In this document: one piece after another, positions 21,901 through 29,890 of the stretch
Layout: each line of letters starts with the position of its first letter
Position numbering within the stretch: position 1 is the stretch's first letter
NCBI RefSeq assembly: GCF_001713395.1
Contig: NZ_CP016450.1
Span: 3,643,501-3,707,500, forward strand
Source of the DNA: Sinorhizobium sp. RAC02
Lineage (GTDB): Bacteria > Pseudomonadota > Alphaproteobacteria > Rhizobiales > Rhizobiaceae
Direction of reading: 5' to 3'
DNA: 64,000 bases
Notes under the pieces: generated by a model
The model's database searches: none
Told to the model about the DNA's origin: nothing
The model's input: only the letters and a program-made list of their open reading frames with translations
Made by a program: the position numbers and the translations under genes

Positions 21901-23099
21901 TCTCCATCGGCGGTACGGCGGCAGCCCCTTCCATCACCGGCAGCATCACGGCGGGCGGCGCACGCCTTGTCGATGTGCGTCGCAACCTCGCGGTCGAAAA
22001 CCTGACGATCCGCGTCACCATGGACGGGCGCCAGGCGGTGATCGAAACCGTTTCCGGCAAGCTTGCGAGCGGCGGCCAGCTTTCGGCGAGTGGCCGCGTC
22101 GGCATCGACCCGGCAAGCGGCTTCCCGGTCGATGTGGCCGTCAAGCTCGGCGACATTACCTATGTCGATGGCACGCTGGTGACGGCGAATGTCGCCGGTG
22201 ACCTGACGCTAAAGGGGCCTGTGGCCGCGCTGGCGCTGGGCGGCAATGTGCGTATCAACAAGGCGAACATCACCATTCCGCAAAAACTGCCGGCCTCGCT
22301 CTCCGAGATCGACATCAAGCACCGCAATGCGCCGGCCGACGTCAAGCGCATGACCGCGGACGTCCAGCGCGATCAGGGCGGCGGCGGGGGCGCCTCGCGT
22401 GGCATTGCGCTTGATTTGACCATAGAAGCCCCCGGGCAGCTTTTCGTGCGCGGCCGCGGCATCAACGCGGAACTCGGCGGCAGCCTGAAGATCACCGGCA
22501 CGTCCTCGTCGCCCGTCGTGTCGGGCGGCTTCGAGCTGGAGCGCGGGCGCATGGAAATCCTGACGCGGCGCCTCGATTTCACCAGCGCGCATATCGGCTT
22601 TGCCGGCGGTCTGGTGCCGACGGTCAACCTCGTTGCAGGCAGCTCGGCAGGCACGACGGAAATCACGGTGACGGTGGCGGGCCAGGCCAACAATCCGACG
22701 GTCACCTTCGCCTCATCGCCATCGCTGCCACAAGATGAAATCCTGGCACAGCTCATCTTCAACCGGTCGATGTCGAACCTTTCGGCGATACAGATCGCCC
22801 AGCTCGCCTCGGCTGCCAGCCAGCTTGCCGGCGGCAGCTCGACCGGCCTGCTCGACAGCCTGCGCAGCAAGCTCGGCGTCGACGATCTCGACATCACGAC
22901 GGATTCGGAAGGCCGGGCGGCGGTTTCGGCGGGAAAATATCTCAATGAGCGAACCTATATCGAACTGAAGCAGGATCCGGAGACGAACGGCGCCAAGGCG
23001 GTGATCAACCTCGACGTCGGCCGCGGACTCAAGCTGCGCGGCGAGGCCGGCAGCGGCGGCAGCGCCGGTGCGGGTATCTTCTATGAGAAGGAATATTGA
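18927..23099 (+). CDS. tamB: Translocation/assembly module protein TamB
   Basis: 1390 aa AsmA-like/DUF490 protein. One N-terminal membrane anchor (YGLAVLLVVLVALIGFVGF, about residues 17-36) is followed by a very long beta-rich periplasmic body of repeated Gly/Ala/Thr-rich strands, and the conserved C-terminal TamB domain (EIDIKHRNAP, SSSPVVSGGFELERGRMEIL, LPQDEILAQLIFNRSMSNLSA). The final residues GSGGSAGAGIFYEKEY are the usual end of the family. It lies 104 bp downstream of tamA in the same direction, as in most Gram-negative bacteria. TamB is thought to bridge the inner membrane to TamA. Confidence 0.95.
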   Translation: MNRLSRILRATLRYIGYGLAVLLVVLVALIGFVGFTDAGARFAVSYAEKIAAASGQVISISEPSGLLTGRLRAGTITVGDAKGTYAEIRDLAVDWSPLQLLFFSFDATRVSASSISLLRLPEPKADTEKSDTPFTLPVEVHIGRLEVPELFVSGTVAKRDQRLVVTGSGNATADSVAVKLSASEMARPDARVVADIVFNPADNVLRLEADVAEPKGGLLAALLKLPNDPAVAIRLTGDGPLSRWTGRLAASLDGTEMLRVDGRHDLSTEGLHTVALNGGGTFDALMPPQLRPLFAGETGIDVVAAFDGSDMLRIEKGSISTGAMTLGASGTVSAKGANDLDVKLAGKDGPIDFRWPLADGDARVLIEGADISLTGEATAAALEANATVVSAELPAGRIENIRLSAKSDAFNVASQSGRIDATLETGTTTFANANVDRMVKGPVKLVTTLNVSPSEIAFDPATLESASIGGTLSGRYGIESREADVNFRLFALPAVLPPALSGKFDTTIAMEGRVQLASDGAVQVSGLQVKSGTLETAGSVSLGKGNLEAALTGKVLNLGKLLADAAGEAAFELSVTGPVQGLDVSAKVTSSGATLSGRTLSDLVVTLTGKAVADSPSGELTATGALDGQPINVRSSITSEGGRISVPVLEAEIGPNTLKGSLALAQNFMPDGTIRFDFPDLGLLAAMAGQQAAGDLSGLVEIATTNGKTSATVQASGSAIRRDAVSITKPAVDLEIADLATAAITGSVRAERVASGENRIEALRLDFSREGQATNFDLTGRLDGAPLVTKGKVLQRDGGLDIALQTVEAAPRRIALKLAKPTTIKVTNGVAALDGLTIQAGRGSVAISGRAGETLDLSLRLNALPAALVNNFAAGLGADGSIGGTVTVKGKAAAPVVNYALDWDGAVTSQTRGAGIGALKINAKGEFANNQVRLDTVLTGGGGLSFRGGGTVGIGGATPLGLKFNGTVPFGLLQGQLSAQGFVLTGNANVDVSIGGTAAAPSITGSITAGGARLVDVRRNLAVENLTIRVTMDGRQAVIETVSGKLASGGQLSASGRVGIDPASGFPVDVAVKLGDITYVDGTLVTANVAGDLTLKGPVAALALGGNVRINKANITIPQKLPASLSEIDIKHRNAPADVKRMTADVQRDQGGGGGASRGIALDLTIEAPGQLFVRGRGINAELGGSLKITGTSSSPVVSGGFELERGRMEILTRRLDFTSAHIGFAGGLVPTVNLVAGSSAGTTEITVTVAGQANNPTVTFASSPSLPQDEILAQLIFNRSMSNLSAIQIAQLASAASQLAGGSSTGLLDSLRSKLGVDDLDITTDSEGRAAVSAGKYLNERTYIELKQDPETNGAKAVINLDVGRGLKLRGEAGSGGSAGAGIFYEKEY

Positions 23100-23187
23100 G
23101 GCGGCCGTGCACGTGCACGTAGCCTCATCCTCGGGTTAAGCCCGACGATGACGGAGGAGAGGGAGCGACCTAAGCCGGGGCGTTTGC

Positions 23188-23628
23188 TTAAGTCAGCGCG
23201 TTCTTCGTCGTCTTCAGCAAGATATTCGTCTCGGTGACGGTGATGCCGTCGATGAGGCGGATGCGGTGTAGCGTCTCGTCGAAGGTTCCGAGGTCGCGGT
23301 CTTCCAGTTCGGCGATGAAATCCCAGCGGCCGTTGGTGGAGTGAAGGGCGCGCACCTGCGGCAGGCCGCGAAGCTGCACAGCCACCCGGTCGGCCATCTT
23401 GCCGTGTACCTCGATCATCACAATGGCGCGCACGCCACTGCCCGTCAGTTCCGAACCTGTCTTGATGGTGAAGGCGGCGATGGTGCCGGAGGTGACCAGC
23501 CGGTCGATCCGCGCCGCCACCGTCGCGCGCGAGGCGCCCGTCAGCGCGGCAAGGGAGGAGACAGGGGTGCGGGCATTGTGGCGCAGCGCGCCGATCAATG
23601 CGTGGTCTAGGTCGTCGAGACTTACCAT
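23188..23628 (-). CDS. Lrp/AsnC-family regulator, probably of arginine catabolism
   Basis: 146 aa. An N-terminal helix-turn-helix (DLDHALIGALRHNARTPVSSLAALTGASRATVAARIDRL) is followed by a RAM ligand-binding domain ending LIDGITVTETNILLKT. I chose the ATG at 23628, with a GGGGG ribosome site, because the upstream extension of the frame has no family similarity. It is divergent from the arginase gene with 134 bp between the starts, so arginine or ornithine-dependent control of rocF-rocD is likely. It resembles ArgR-type Lrp activators of arginase described in Agrobacterium. Confidence 0.9.
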   Translation of the reverse strand: MVSLDDLDHALIGALRHNARTPVSSLAALTGASRATVAARIDRLVTSGTIAAFTIKTGSELTGSGVRAIVMIEVHGKMADRVAVQLRGLPQVRALHSTNGRWDFIAELEDRDLGTFDETLHRIRLIDGITVTETNILLKTTKNALT

Positions 23629-23762
23629 TGTGTCCCCCAGTGCTTTGCAAATTGCTGAATTCGACCGTCTATCTGTCAGTTTTTCATCTTTTTGCCAACA
23701 AGGAGACCGGCAATAATCGGTCAAAACCGGAAAACCGGCACGCACGCATCTGCGGGGAAACC

Positions 23763-24698
23763 ATGGCTGAAAATAACAAGCATATCGCGCTGATCGGCGC
23801 ACCTCTGGAAGAAGGCTCCGGCCGCCGCGGCGCGGCGATGGGGCCGACGGCGCTACGTATCGCCGGTCTCGATTCAACCCTGATCGAGCTTGGGCACACG
23901 GTGACGGACGAAGGCGATCTGCGTCCGGTACCGGCGCGTGACCTTGCCAACCATCCCAAGGCGAACAATCTACAGATCGTCGCCGCCTTCACGCGCGCGC
24001 TCGACGCGGCCGTCTATGATGCGGCCCGTGGCGGCAAGTTCCCGTTGATACTTGGCGGCGACCATGCGCTTTCGATGGGGTCCGTCTCCGGCATGGCGCG
24101 GCATGCGGCCGATCAGGGTCGTCCGCTCTTCGTTCTCTGGCTCGATGCGCATGCGGATTTCAATTCGCCGGCGACCTCGCCCTCCGGCAACATGCATGGC
24201 ATGCCGGTCGCCTTCTTCTGCGGCCAGGCCGAATTCGCGCCGATCCTCGAAGCCGGTCGCCCGATGGTCGATCCGAAGAACGTTTTCCAGGTCGGCATCC
24301 GTTCCGTCGATGCGCGGGAGCGCGAAGAGATCGCCGAGCACGGCGTCAATGTCTATGACATGCGCTCGATCGACGAGACCGGCATGGCGCATATCATGCA
24401 CGACATCATCGCGCGCATCAAAGCGGCGAACGGCCTCTTGCATGTCAGCCTCGACGTCGATTTCCTCGATCCGGAACTGGCGCCCGGCGTCGGCACGACC
24501 GTTCCGGGCGGCGCGACGTTCCGCGAGGCTCATCTCATCATGGAGATGCTCTGCGACAGCGGCCTCGTCTCCTCACTCGACGTGGTCGAGCTGAACCCTT
24601 TCCTCGACGACCGCGGCAAGAGCGCCCGCATTCTCGTCGAACTGACCGCAAGCCTTTTCGGGCGCCGCATTCTCGACCGGCCGACCCGCAGCGCCTGA
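23763..24698 (+). CDS. rocF: Arginase
   Basis: Hydrolyses arginine to ornithine and urea with a binuclear manganese centre. 311 aa. Metal-binding motifs are GGDHALSMGS, WLDAHADFNSP and SLDVDFLDPELAPG; SPSGNMHGMP is the loop typical of arginases rather than agmatinases. The ATG at 23763 is used because the upstream frame extension overlaps the divergent regulator. Ornithine aminotransferase begins 15 bp downstream, so the two genes form the arginine-to-glutamate semialdehyde route. Confidence 0.96.
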   Translation: MAENNKHIALIGAPLEEGSGRRGAAMGPTALRIAGLDSTLIELGHTVTDEGDLRPVPARDLANHPKANNLQIVAAFTRALDAAVYDAARGGKFPLILGGDHALSMGSVSGMARHAADQGRPLFVLWLDAHADFNSPATSPSGNMHGMPVAFFCGQAEFAPILEAGRPMVDPKNVFQVGIRSVDAREREEIAEHGVNVYDMRSIDETGMAHIMHDIIARIKAANGLLHVSLDVDFLDPELAPGVGTTVPGGATFREAHLIMEMLCDSGLVSSLDVVELNPFLDDRGKSARILVELTASLFGRRILDRPTRSA

Positions 24699-24713
24699 AC
24701 CCTGGAGGATTTT

Positions 24714-25919
24714 ATGACGCCGTCGACTGCAAGCCTGATCGAAACCGAGTACCGTCTCGGTGCCCATAACTACAAGCCGCTCGATGTGGTGCTGGCGCGC
24801 GGCGAGGGCGTCCATGTCTGGGATATCGATGGCAACCGCTATCTGGACTGCCTTTCGGCCTATTCGGCGGTGAACCAGGGGCATTGCCACCCGAAGATTC
24901 TTGCAGCGATGGTCGAGCAGGCTCAAAAGCTGACGCTCACCTCGCGGGCCTTCCGCAACGACCAGCTCGCACATTTCTACGAAGAGATCGCCGCACTCAC
25001 CGGTTCGCACAAGGTGCTGCCGATGAATTCCGGCGCCGAGGCGGTCGAGACCGCGGTCAAGGCGGTGCGTAAGTGGGGTTACGAGGTGAAGGGCGTGCCG
25101 GAGGGCCAGGCCGAGATCATCGTCTGCGACAACAATTTCCATGGTCGCACCATGGGCATCGTCGGTTTCTCGACGGATCCGGATGCGCGCACCGGCTTCG
25201 GTCCCTTCGCGCCGGGCTTCCGCCACGTGCCGTTCGGTGATCTCGAGGCTTTCCGCGATGCGATCAACGAAAATACGGTTGCCTTCCTCATTGAGCCGAT
25301 CCAGGGCGAGGCGGGTGTGCTGATCCCGCCGGCCGGCTATTTTTCGTCCGTGCGTCAACTTTGCACCCAACATGGCATCACGCTGATCCTCGACGAGATC
25401 CAGACCGGCCTTGGCCGCACGGGGAAACTGCTCGCCGAAGAGCATGAGGGTATCGAGGCGGATATGACGCTGGTCGGCAAGGCGCTGTCTGGCGGCTTCT
25501 ATCCGGTCTCGGCGGTGCTTTCGAACAGCGAAGTGCTGGGTGTGCTGAAGCCGGGTCAGCACGGCTCGACCTTCGGCGGCAACCCGCTCGCCTGCGCCAT
25601 TGCCCGTGCGGCGCTGAAGGTGCTGGTCGAGGAAGACATGATCGGCAACTCGGAGCGCATGGGCGATCGTTTCCAGGGCGGCCTCAAGGGCATCCGCTCC
25701 AACCTCATCAAGGGCGTGCGCGGCCGCGGCCTGATGTTGGCCGTGGAACTCGACCCGGCTGCTGGCGGTGCGCGGAAATATTGTGAGGCGCTGAAGGAGC
25801 GTGGCATCCTTGCCAAGGACACCCATGGCGATACGATCCGCATCGCGCCGCCGCTCGTCATCACCGGCGACCAGGTGGACTGGGCGCTCGAACAGTTCGA
25901 GGCCGTGCTGCGGACCTGA
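24714..25919 (+). CDS. rocD: Ornithine aminotransferase
   Basis: PLP-dependent class III aminotransferase of 401 aa that converts ornithine and 2-oxoglutarate to glutamate semialdehyde. The PLP lysine lies in [15 protein letters not shown]; other landmarks are [22 protein letters not shown] and [17 protein letters not shown] ribosome site stands before the ATG, 15 bp after the arginase stop. With arginase it completes entry of arginine carbon into proline/glutamate metabolism. A terminator follows. Confidence 0.96.
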   Translation: MTPSTASLIETEYRLGAHNYKPLDVVLARGEGVHVWDIDGNRYLDCLSAYSAVNQGHCHPKILAAMVEQAQKLTLTSRAFRNDQLAHFYEEIAALTGSHKVLPMNSGAEAVETAVKAVRKWGYEVKGVPEGQAEIIVCDNNFHGRTMGIVGFSTDPDARTGFGPFAPGFRHVPFGDLEAFRDAINENTVAFLIEPIQGEAGVLIPPAGYFSSVRQLCTQHGITLILDEIQTGLGRTGKLLAEEHEGIEADMTLVGKALSGGFYPVSAVLSNSEVLGVLKPGQHGSTFGGNPLACAIARAALKVLVEEDMIGNSERMGDRFQGGLKGIRSNLIKGVRGRGLMLAVELDPAAGGARKYCEALKERGILAKDTHGDTIRIAPPLVITGDQVDWALEQFEAVLRT

Positions 25920-25945
25920 TGTTTGCAGAGGTTGGAAAAACCGGG

Positions 25946-25973
25946 GGCTCCGCGGCATTGCGGGGCCTTCTTT
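25946..25973 (+). terminator. Rho-independent terminator after rocD
   Basis: Stem GGCTCCGC / GCGGGGCC (25946-25953, 25960-25967, one G-U pair), 6-base loop, then TTCTTT. Confidence 0.7.
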
Positions 25974-26069
25974 CGTTCGGGGCGTAACAATCGTTCGGGC
26001 GTTTGAAAGATTTTAACCAGGGCGTGCATAGGATTGGAGCAAGACGCAGACCAACCTGGAAAGATCCCG

Positions 26070-26546
26070 ATGACCTCCATCAATACGGCCAGCTTTGCCG
26101 GCGACACCCTCGAAATCATCGCATTCCGCCTGCATGATCAGGAATTCTGCGTGAAGACGACGACGATCCGCGAAATCCGCGGCTGGGCGCCGTCCACGCC
26201 GATCCCGCATTCGCCGCCGGACGTCATCGGCGTGATGAACCTGCGCGGCACGGTGATCCCGATTATCGACCTTGCCCACAAGCTCGGCATGAAGAGCACG
26301 GAAGCCAACGAGCGCAGCGCCATCGTGGTGGCCGAAGTGCACAGCATGGTCGTCGGCCTCGTCGTCGACCGGGTCTCCGACATCCTGACCATCCGCAGCG
26401 AGCAGCTCCAGCCGGTGCCGGAGGTAACGACCTCCTTCGACAAGGCCTATGCCGAAGGCATTATTGCCCATGAGAACGGCATGATCTGCTTCCTCAATCT
26501 TTCGCGCATGTTCAAGGAACGCGACATGGAAGACATGGCGGCCTGA
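26070..26546 (+). CDS. cheW: CheW-family chemotaxis coupling protein
   Basis: 158 aa SH3-like adaptor that links chemoreceptors to the CheA kinase. Landmarks are IIAFRLHDQEFCVKTTTIREI, PPDVIGVMNLRGTVIPIIDLAHKLG, and VGLVVDRVSDILTI. The ATG at 26070 is used, with a GGAAAG ribosome site; the upstream TTG at 26034 has none. It stands apart from any large che cluster here and is followed by a terminator and then a chemoreceptor gene, so it is a candidate partner of that receptor. Confidence 0.92.
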   Translation: MTSINTASFAGDTLEIIAFRLHDQEFCVKTTTIREIRGWAPSTPIPHSPPDVIGVMNLRGTVIPIIDLAHKLGMKSTEANERSAIVVAEVHSMVVGLVVDRVSDILTIRSEQLQPVPEVTTSFDKAYAEGIIAHENGMICFLNLSRMFKERDMEDMAA

Positions 26547-26577
26547 TCGCCCTACGCAATCATCCGTTTCGCTTGAG

Positions 26578-26612
26578 AAAAAACCGCCGTGCCTGTGCAC
26601 GGCGGTTTTTTT
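26578..26612 (+). terminator. Rho-independent terminator after cheW
   Basis: Perfect 11-bp stem AACCGCCGTGC / GCACGGCGGTT with loop CTGT, flanked by an A-run upstream and a T-run downstream, so it can act in both directions. Confidence 0.92.
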
Positions 26613-26936
26613 CTGTCCGAAGCGAGTGCAACTTTTTAGTGAATTAGCGTACCGGAAAAGAACCGTCTCCCTGACGTTACGTTAGCGTTATTATCCAGCG
26701 TACTCTGTAAGTTATTGTTATGTAATAGATCTAAAACTCGCCATCTGGCTTTCATCAATTGTTAAGGCTGCCACTCCATCTTGGATTGTAGACACGCATT
26801 TCGGCGGCCGGCAAAAAACCTCCCGCATGGATTGAATCTCTGAGAGTCAAGACACGGTCCTCGCCACGGACCGTGCCCCAACGCATCAACCGACGATCGC
26901 CACGCGGTCCGTGGCTGTCACACAAGGGGACAGGTC
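26613..26936. promoter_or_regulatory. Promoter/leader region of the chemoreceptor gene with two tandem hairpins
   Basis: 324 bp without a gene. The first half (26640-26770) is AT-rich and probably contains the promoter. Close to the gene lie two inverted repeats: CACGGTCC / GGACCGTG (26853-26860, 26868-26875) and GCCACG / CGTGGC (26899-26904, 26910-26915). Neither has a T-run, so they are not terminators; they may be an operator or a structured 5' leader. Confidence 0.5.
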
Positions 26937-28703
26937 ATGCTTTCAATCGCGAAATCCATGGATGCGGGCCACATCATCGACGCGCTGTCGCGCTCGCAGG
27001 CCGTGATCCAGTTCGATCTTACCGGCAACATCCTCACTGCCAATGAAAACTTCTGCCGGGCACTCGGCTACGACCTGAAGGACATTGTCGGCAAACATCA
27101 TCGCATCTTCTGCGAAGCGGGCTACGCGGCGAGCGAGGAATACCGGCAGTTCTGGGCGCGCCTCGGGCGCGGTGAATACGACGCCTCCAGCTACAAGCGC
27201 CTGCGCAAGGATGGCGGAGAAATCTGGATCCAGGCGTCGTACAATCCGATCTTTCGTCGCGGCAAGGCCTACAAGGTCGTCAAGTTCGCCACCGACATCA
27301 CCGAAGCGAAGATGCAGGCGGCGGAGGATGCCAGCAAGCTCGATGCGATCTCCCGTTCGCAGGCCGTGATCGAGTTCACGCCGACCGGCGAAATCCTGAA
27401 CGCCAACGAGAATTTCTGTGCCGGGCTCGGTTATGATCTCTCGGAAATTCGCGGCAAGCACCACCGTATGTTCTGCGATCCCGCCTATGTGCAGACACAG
27501 GCCTATTCGGACTTCTGGAAGAACCTCGCCGCCGGGCAATTCATCTCCAATGAATTCGTGCGCTACGGCAAGGGTGGACGGGAAATCTGGATCCAGGCCG
27601 CCTATAACCCGATCCGTGACCTGAATGGCCGGGTCTACAAGGTGGTCAAGTTCGCGACGGATGTCACCGAGCGCATGTCGGCGATCAATGCGCTTGGCGG
27701 CGCGCTGAAGGCGCTGTCGGAAGGCGACCTCACGCAAAACCTTGCCACGCCCTTCGTGCCCTCGATGGAAGCCGTGCGCCGGGACTTCAACGAAGCGGTC
27801 GCCGGCCTGCACGAGACCATGCGGACAGTCGAAACCAACGCCAATGCCATCGCGTCCGGCGCGCAGGAAATCCGCTCGGCGGCGGACGACCTTGCCAAGC
27901 GCACCGAACAGCAGGCCGCCTCCGTGGAAGAGACTGCAGCGGCGCTCGACCAGATCACCACGACGGTTGCCGATTCGAGCCGGCGGGCCGACGAGGCCGG
28001 TTCGCTGGTCACCAAGACCCGGGTGGGTGCGGAGAAATCCGGTGAGGTCGTCAAGAAGGCGATCGGCGCGATGGGGCAGATCGAACAGTCCTCGCGCGAA
28101 ATCTCCAACATCATCGGCGTCATCGACGACATCGCCTTCCAAACCAACCTTCTGGCGCTGAATGCCGGCGTGGAAGCGGCCCGGGCGGGCGAGGCCGGCA
28201 AGGGCTTTGCCGTCGTGGCGCAGGAGGTGCGGGAGCTTGCACAGCGTTCCGCAAGTGCTGCGAAGGACATCAAGGCGCTCATCACCACCTCCGGCGAGCA
28301 AGTGAAGAGCGGTGTCGCCCTGGTCGACGAGACGGGGCGGGCCCTGCAGGAAATCCTGACGCAGGTCCATGACGTGCATACCAATGTGGCGGCGATCGTC
28401 GTGGCCTCGCGCGAGCAATCCACCGGGCTTCGCGAGATCAACCAGTCGGTCAACTCGATGGACCAGGCGACGCAACAGAATGCGGCGATGGTTGAGGAAA
28501 GCACGGCGGCAAGCCACGCCATGGCCCGCGAGGCGGATGCACTGCATGGGCTCATTCGCCGGTTCAAACTTGCCGGCAATGCGCAGCCGACGCATCGAGC
28601 CTCAGCGCCGGCACACGTAACACAGCTTCATGCCGTAGCGCGCACCCTGCGGGCGCCGCGTGGCTCCACGGCGTCGGCAGCGGAGAACTGGGAAGAGTTC
28701 TGA
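26937..28703 (+). CDS. Soluble double-PAS methyl-accepting chemotaxis protein
   Basis: 588 aa. Two tandem PAS domains (about residues 15-120 and 137-242) share near-identical cores ([42 protein letters not shown]). A HAMP-like linker (about 245-295) and the signalling hairpin follow ([37 protein letters not shown]). There is no signal peptide or membrane segment, so it is cytosolic and probably senses an intracellular cue through its PAS domains. The last residues ENWEEF match the NWxxF tether for CheR/CheB. It lies downstream of cheW. Confidence 0.94.
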   Translation: MLSIAKSMDAGHIIDALSRSQAVIQFDLTGNILTANENFCRALGYDLKDIVGKHHRIFCEAGYAASEEYRQFWARLGRGEYDASSYKRLRKDGGEIWIQASYNPIFRRGKAYKVVKFATDITEAKMQAAEDASKLDAISRSQAVIEFTPTGEILNANENFCAGLGYDLSEIRGKHHRMFCDPAYVQTQAYSDFWKNLAAGQFISNEFVRYGKGGREIWIQAAYNPIRDLNGRVYKVVKFATDVTERMSAINALGGALKALSEGDLTQNLATPFVPSMEAVRRDFNEAVAGLHETMRTVETNANAIASGAQEIRSAADDLAKRTEQQAASVEETAAALDQITTTVADSSRRADEAGSLVTKTRVGAEKSGEVVKKAIGAMGQIEQSSREISNIIGVIDDIAFQTNLLALNAGVEAARAGEAGKGFAVVAQEVRELAQRSASAAKDIKALITTSGEQVKSGVALVDETGRALQEILTQVHDVHTNVAAIVVASREQSTGLREINQSVNSMDQATQQNAAMVEESTAASHAMAREADALHGLIRRFKLAGNAQPTHRASAPAHVTQLHAVARTLRAPRGSTASAAENWEEF

Positions 28704-28718
28704 GCGCGAACCGCGGCA

Positions 28719-28750
28719 TGAAAAAACGGCCGGCAGCAATGCCGGCCGTT
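28719..28750 (-). terminator. Terminator of the formate dehydrogenase operon
   Basis: Perfect 11-bp stem AACGGCCGGCA / TGCCGGCCGTT with a 4-base loop. On the minus strand it is followed by six T residues, 20 bp beyond the fdsD stop; on the plus strand it may also stop the chemoreceptor message. Confidence 0.88.
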
Positions 28751-28769
28751 GGTGTTTCAGGGCAGGGCC

Positions 28770-29039
28770 TCAGTGTGCAGCGGGCGCGCTGTTGGCCAAA
28801 GCGGGCGGCACTTCCGCAGGCGCTGGACGCCGGATCAGCGGCACGGCCTGCAGGACGAGACTATCGAGGCCTTCGCCACCGTGGTTATCGACGATATCGA
28901 AAAGCTGTCGGCGCATACGGGGTTCCCAGAACTTGTTGATGTGGGTGGCCACACCGTTCGGCCCCTCGCTGGCGGGTTGCGAGTGGAAGAAGGTGGCGAT
29001 CTGGTTCGCCATCCTGACGAGTTTGTTGCCTTCCGACAT
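28770..29039 (-). CDS. fdsD: Formate dehydrogenase delta subunit FdsD
   Basis: 89 aa small subunit found at the end of NAD-dependent molybdenum formate dehydrogenase operons. Family features are LVRMANQIATFFHSQP near the start, GVATHINKFWEPRMRRQLF in the middle, and a Pro/Ala-rich tail. Its gene begins nine bases after the fdhD stop. In related enzymes FdsD is a component of the heteromeric complex or is needed for its maturation. Confidence 0.93.
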   Translation of the reverse strand: MSEGNKLVRMANQIATFFHSQPASEGPNGVATHINKFWEPRMRRQLFDIVDNHGGEGLDSLVLQAVPLIRRPAPAEVPPALANSAPAAH

Positions 29040-29048
29040 GCTGATCTC

Positions 29049-29882
29049 CTAAGCGTTGCCCATGCGCCGCCCGGCGCCGGACACGATGCGTTCCGCACCG
29101 GTGAAAATCTCGAATTCCTCGCCGCGCACCAGCGCGATCAACGTCATGCCCGCCTCTTCCGCGGTGCGGATGGCGAGCGCCGTCGGTGCGGAAATGGCGA
29201 TGATGAAGGGGCTGCCGATGATCGCCGTCTTCTGCACCATCTCGACGGACACACGGCTCGTCACGACGACAGCACCCGTGCTGCCGGCATGGCCGGCGCG
29301 TCGCGCGGCACCGACGAGCTTGTCGAGCGCATTGTGCCGCCCAACATCCTCGCGTACCGCAATCAGTCCAGTGCCCGGCACGTAGAAGCCGGCGCCATGC
29401 ACGGCGCGCGTCACCATGTGCAGCGGCTGCTGGCCATTCAGCAGGCGCACGGCCTCGGCCACTTCATCCTCACTGAGCGTAAGTTCTGACGCACGCACGG
29501 ATGGCGTCACGCGAACTGCCTGTTCGATCGATTCGATGCCGCACAGGCCGCAGCCGACAGGGCCGGCCATGTGGCGGCGGCGGGCCGTCAATGCATCGTT
29601 CTGCACATCGGCAAGACGGATCTGCACGTCGATGCCCTTGTCTTCCGCCAGCACTTCGATGGTTTCGATCTCACCGGGATCGCTGATGATGCCTTCCGTC
29701 AGGCTGAAGCCGACGGCGAAATCCTCGAGATCGGCGGGCGTCGCCATCATCACGGCATGGGTCGAGCCGAGATAGGAGAAGGCGACCGGGGTTTCCTCCG
29801 GCACAAAACGCTCTCCCTCGACAAGTCGCCCGTTGCGGCGGGCGATCTCGGAAACCTTGGTCGTGGTGGAAAATTCCGGCAC
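29049..29882 (-). CDS. fdhD: Formate dehydrogenase sulfurtransferase FdhD (FdsC)
   Basis: 277 aa maturation factor that binds the bis-MGD cofactor and transfers sulphur to it before insertion into FdsA. The essential CxxC is visible in GCGLCGIES (C111, C114). Other family blocks are PVAFSYLGSTHAVMMATP, DVGRHNALDKL and ISAPTALAIRTAEEAGMTLI. The gene starts eight bases after the fdsA stop, so it is co-expressed with its client protein. Confidence 0.96.
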   Translation of the reverse strand: MPEFSTTTKVSEIARRNGRLVEGERFVPEETPVAFSYLGSTHAVMMATPADLEDFAVGFSLTEGIISDPGEIETIEVLAEDKGIDVQIRLADVQNDALTARRRHMAGPVGCGLCGIESIEQAVRVTPSVRASELTLSEDEVAEAVRLLNGQQPLHMVTRAVHGAGFYVPGTGLIAVREDVGRHNALDKLVGAARRAGHAGSTGAVVVTSRVSVEMVQKTAIIGSPFIIAISAPTALAIRTAEEAGMTLIALVRGEEFEIFTGAERIVSGAGRRMGNA

Positions 29883-29890
29883 GCGCGTTC

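Noticed and set aside
23107..23118. GTGCACGTGCAC palindrome after tamB
   Set aside because: Simple alternating sequence, no T-run, no known consensus; not enough to call a site.
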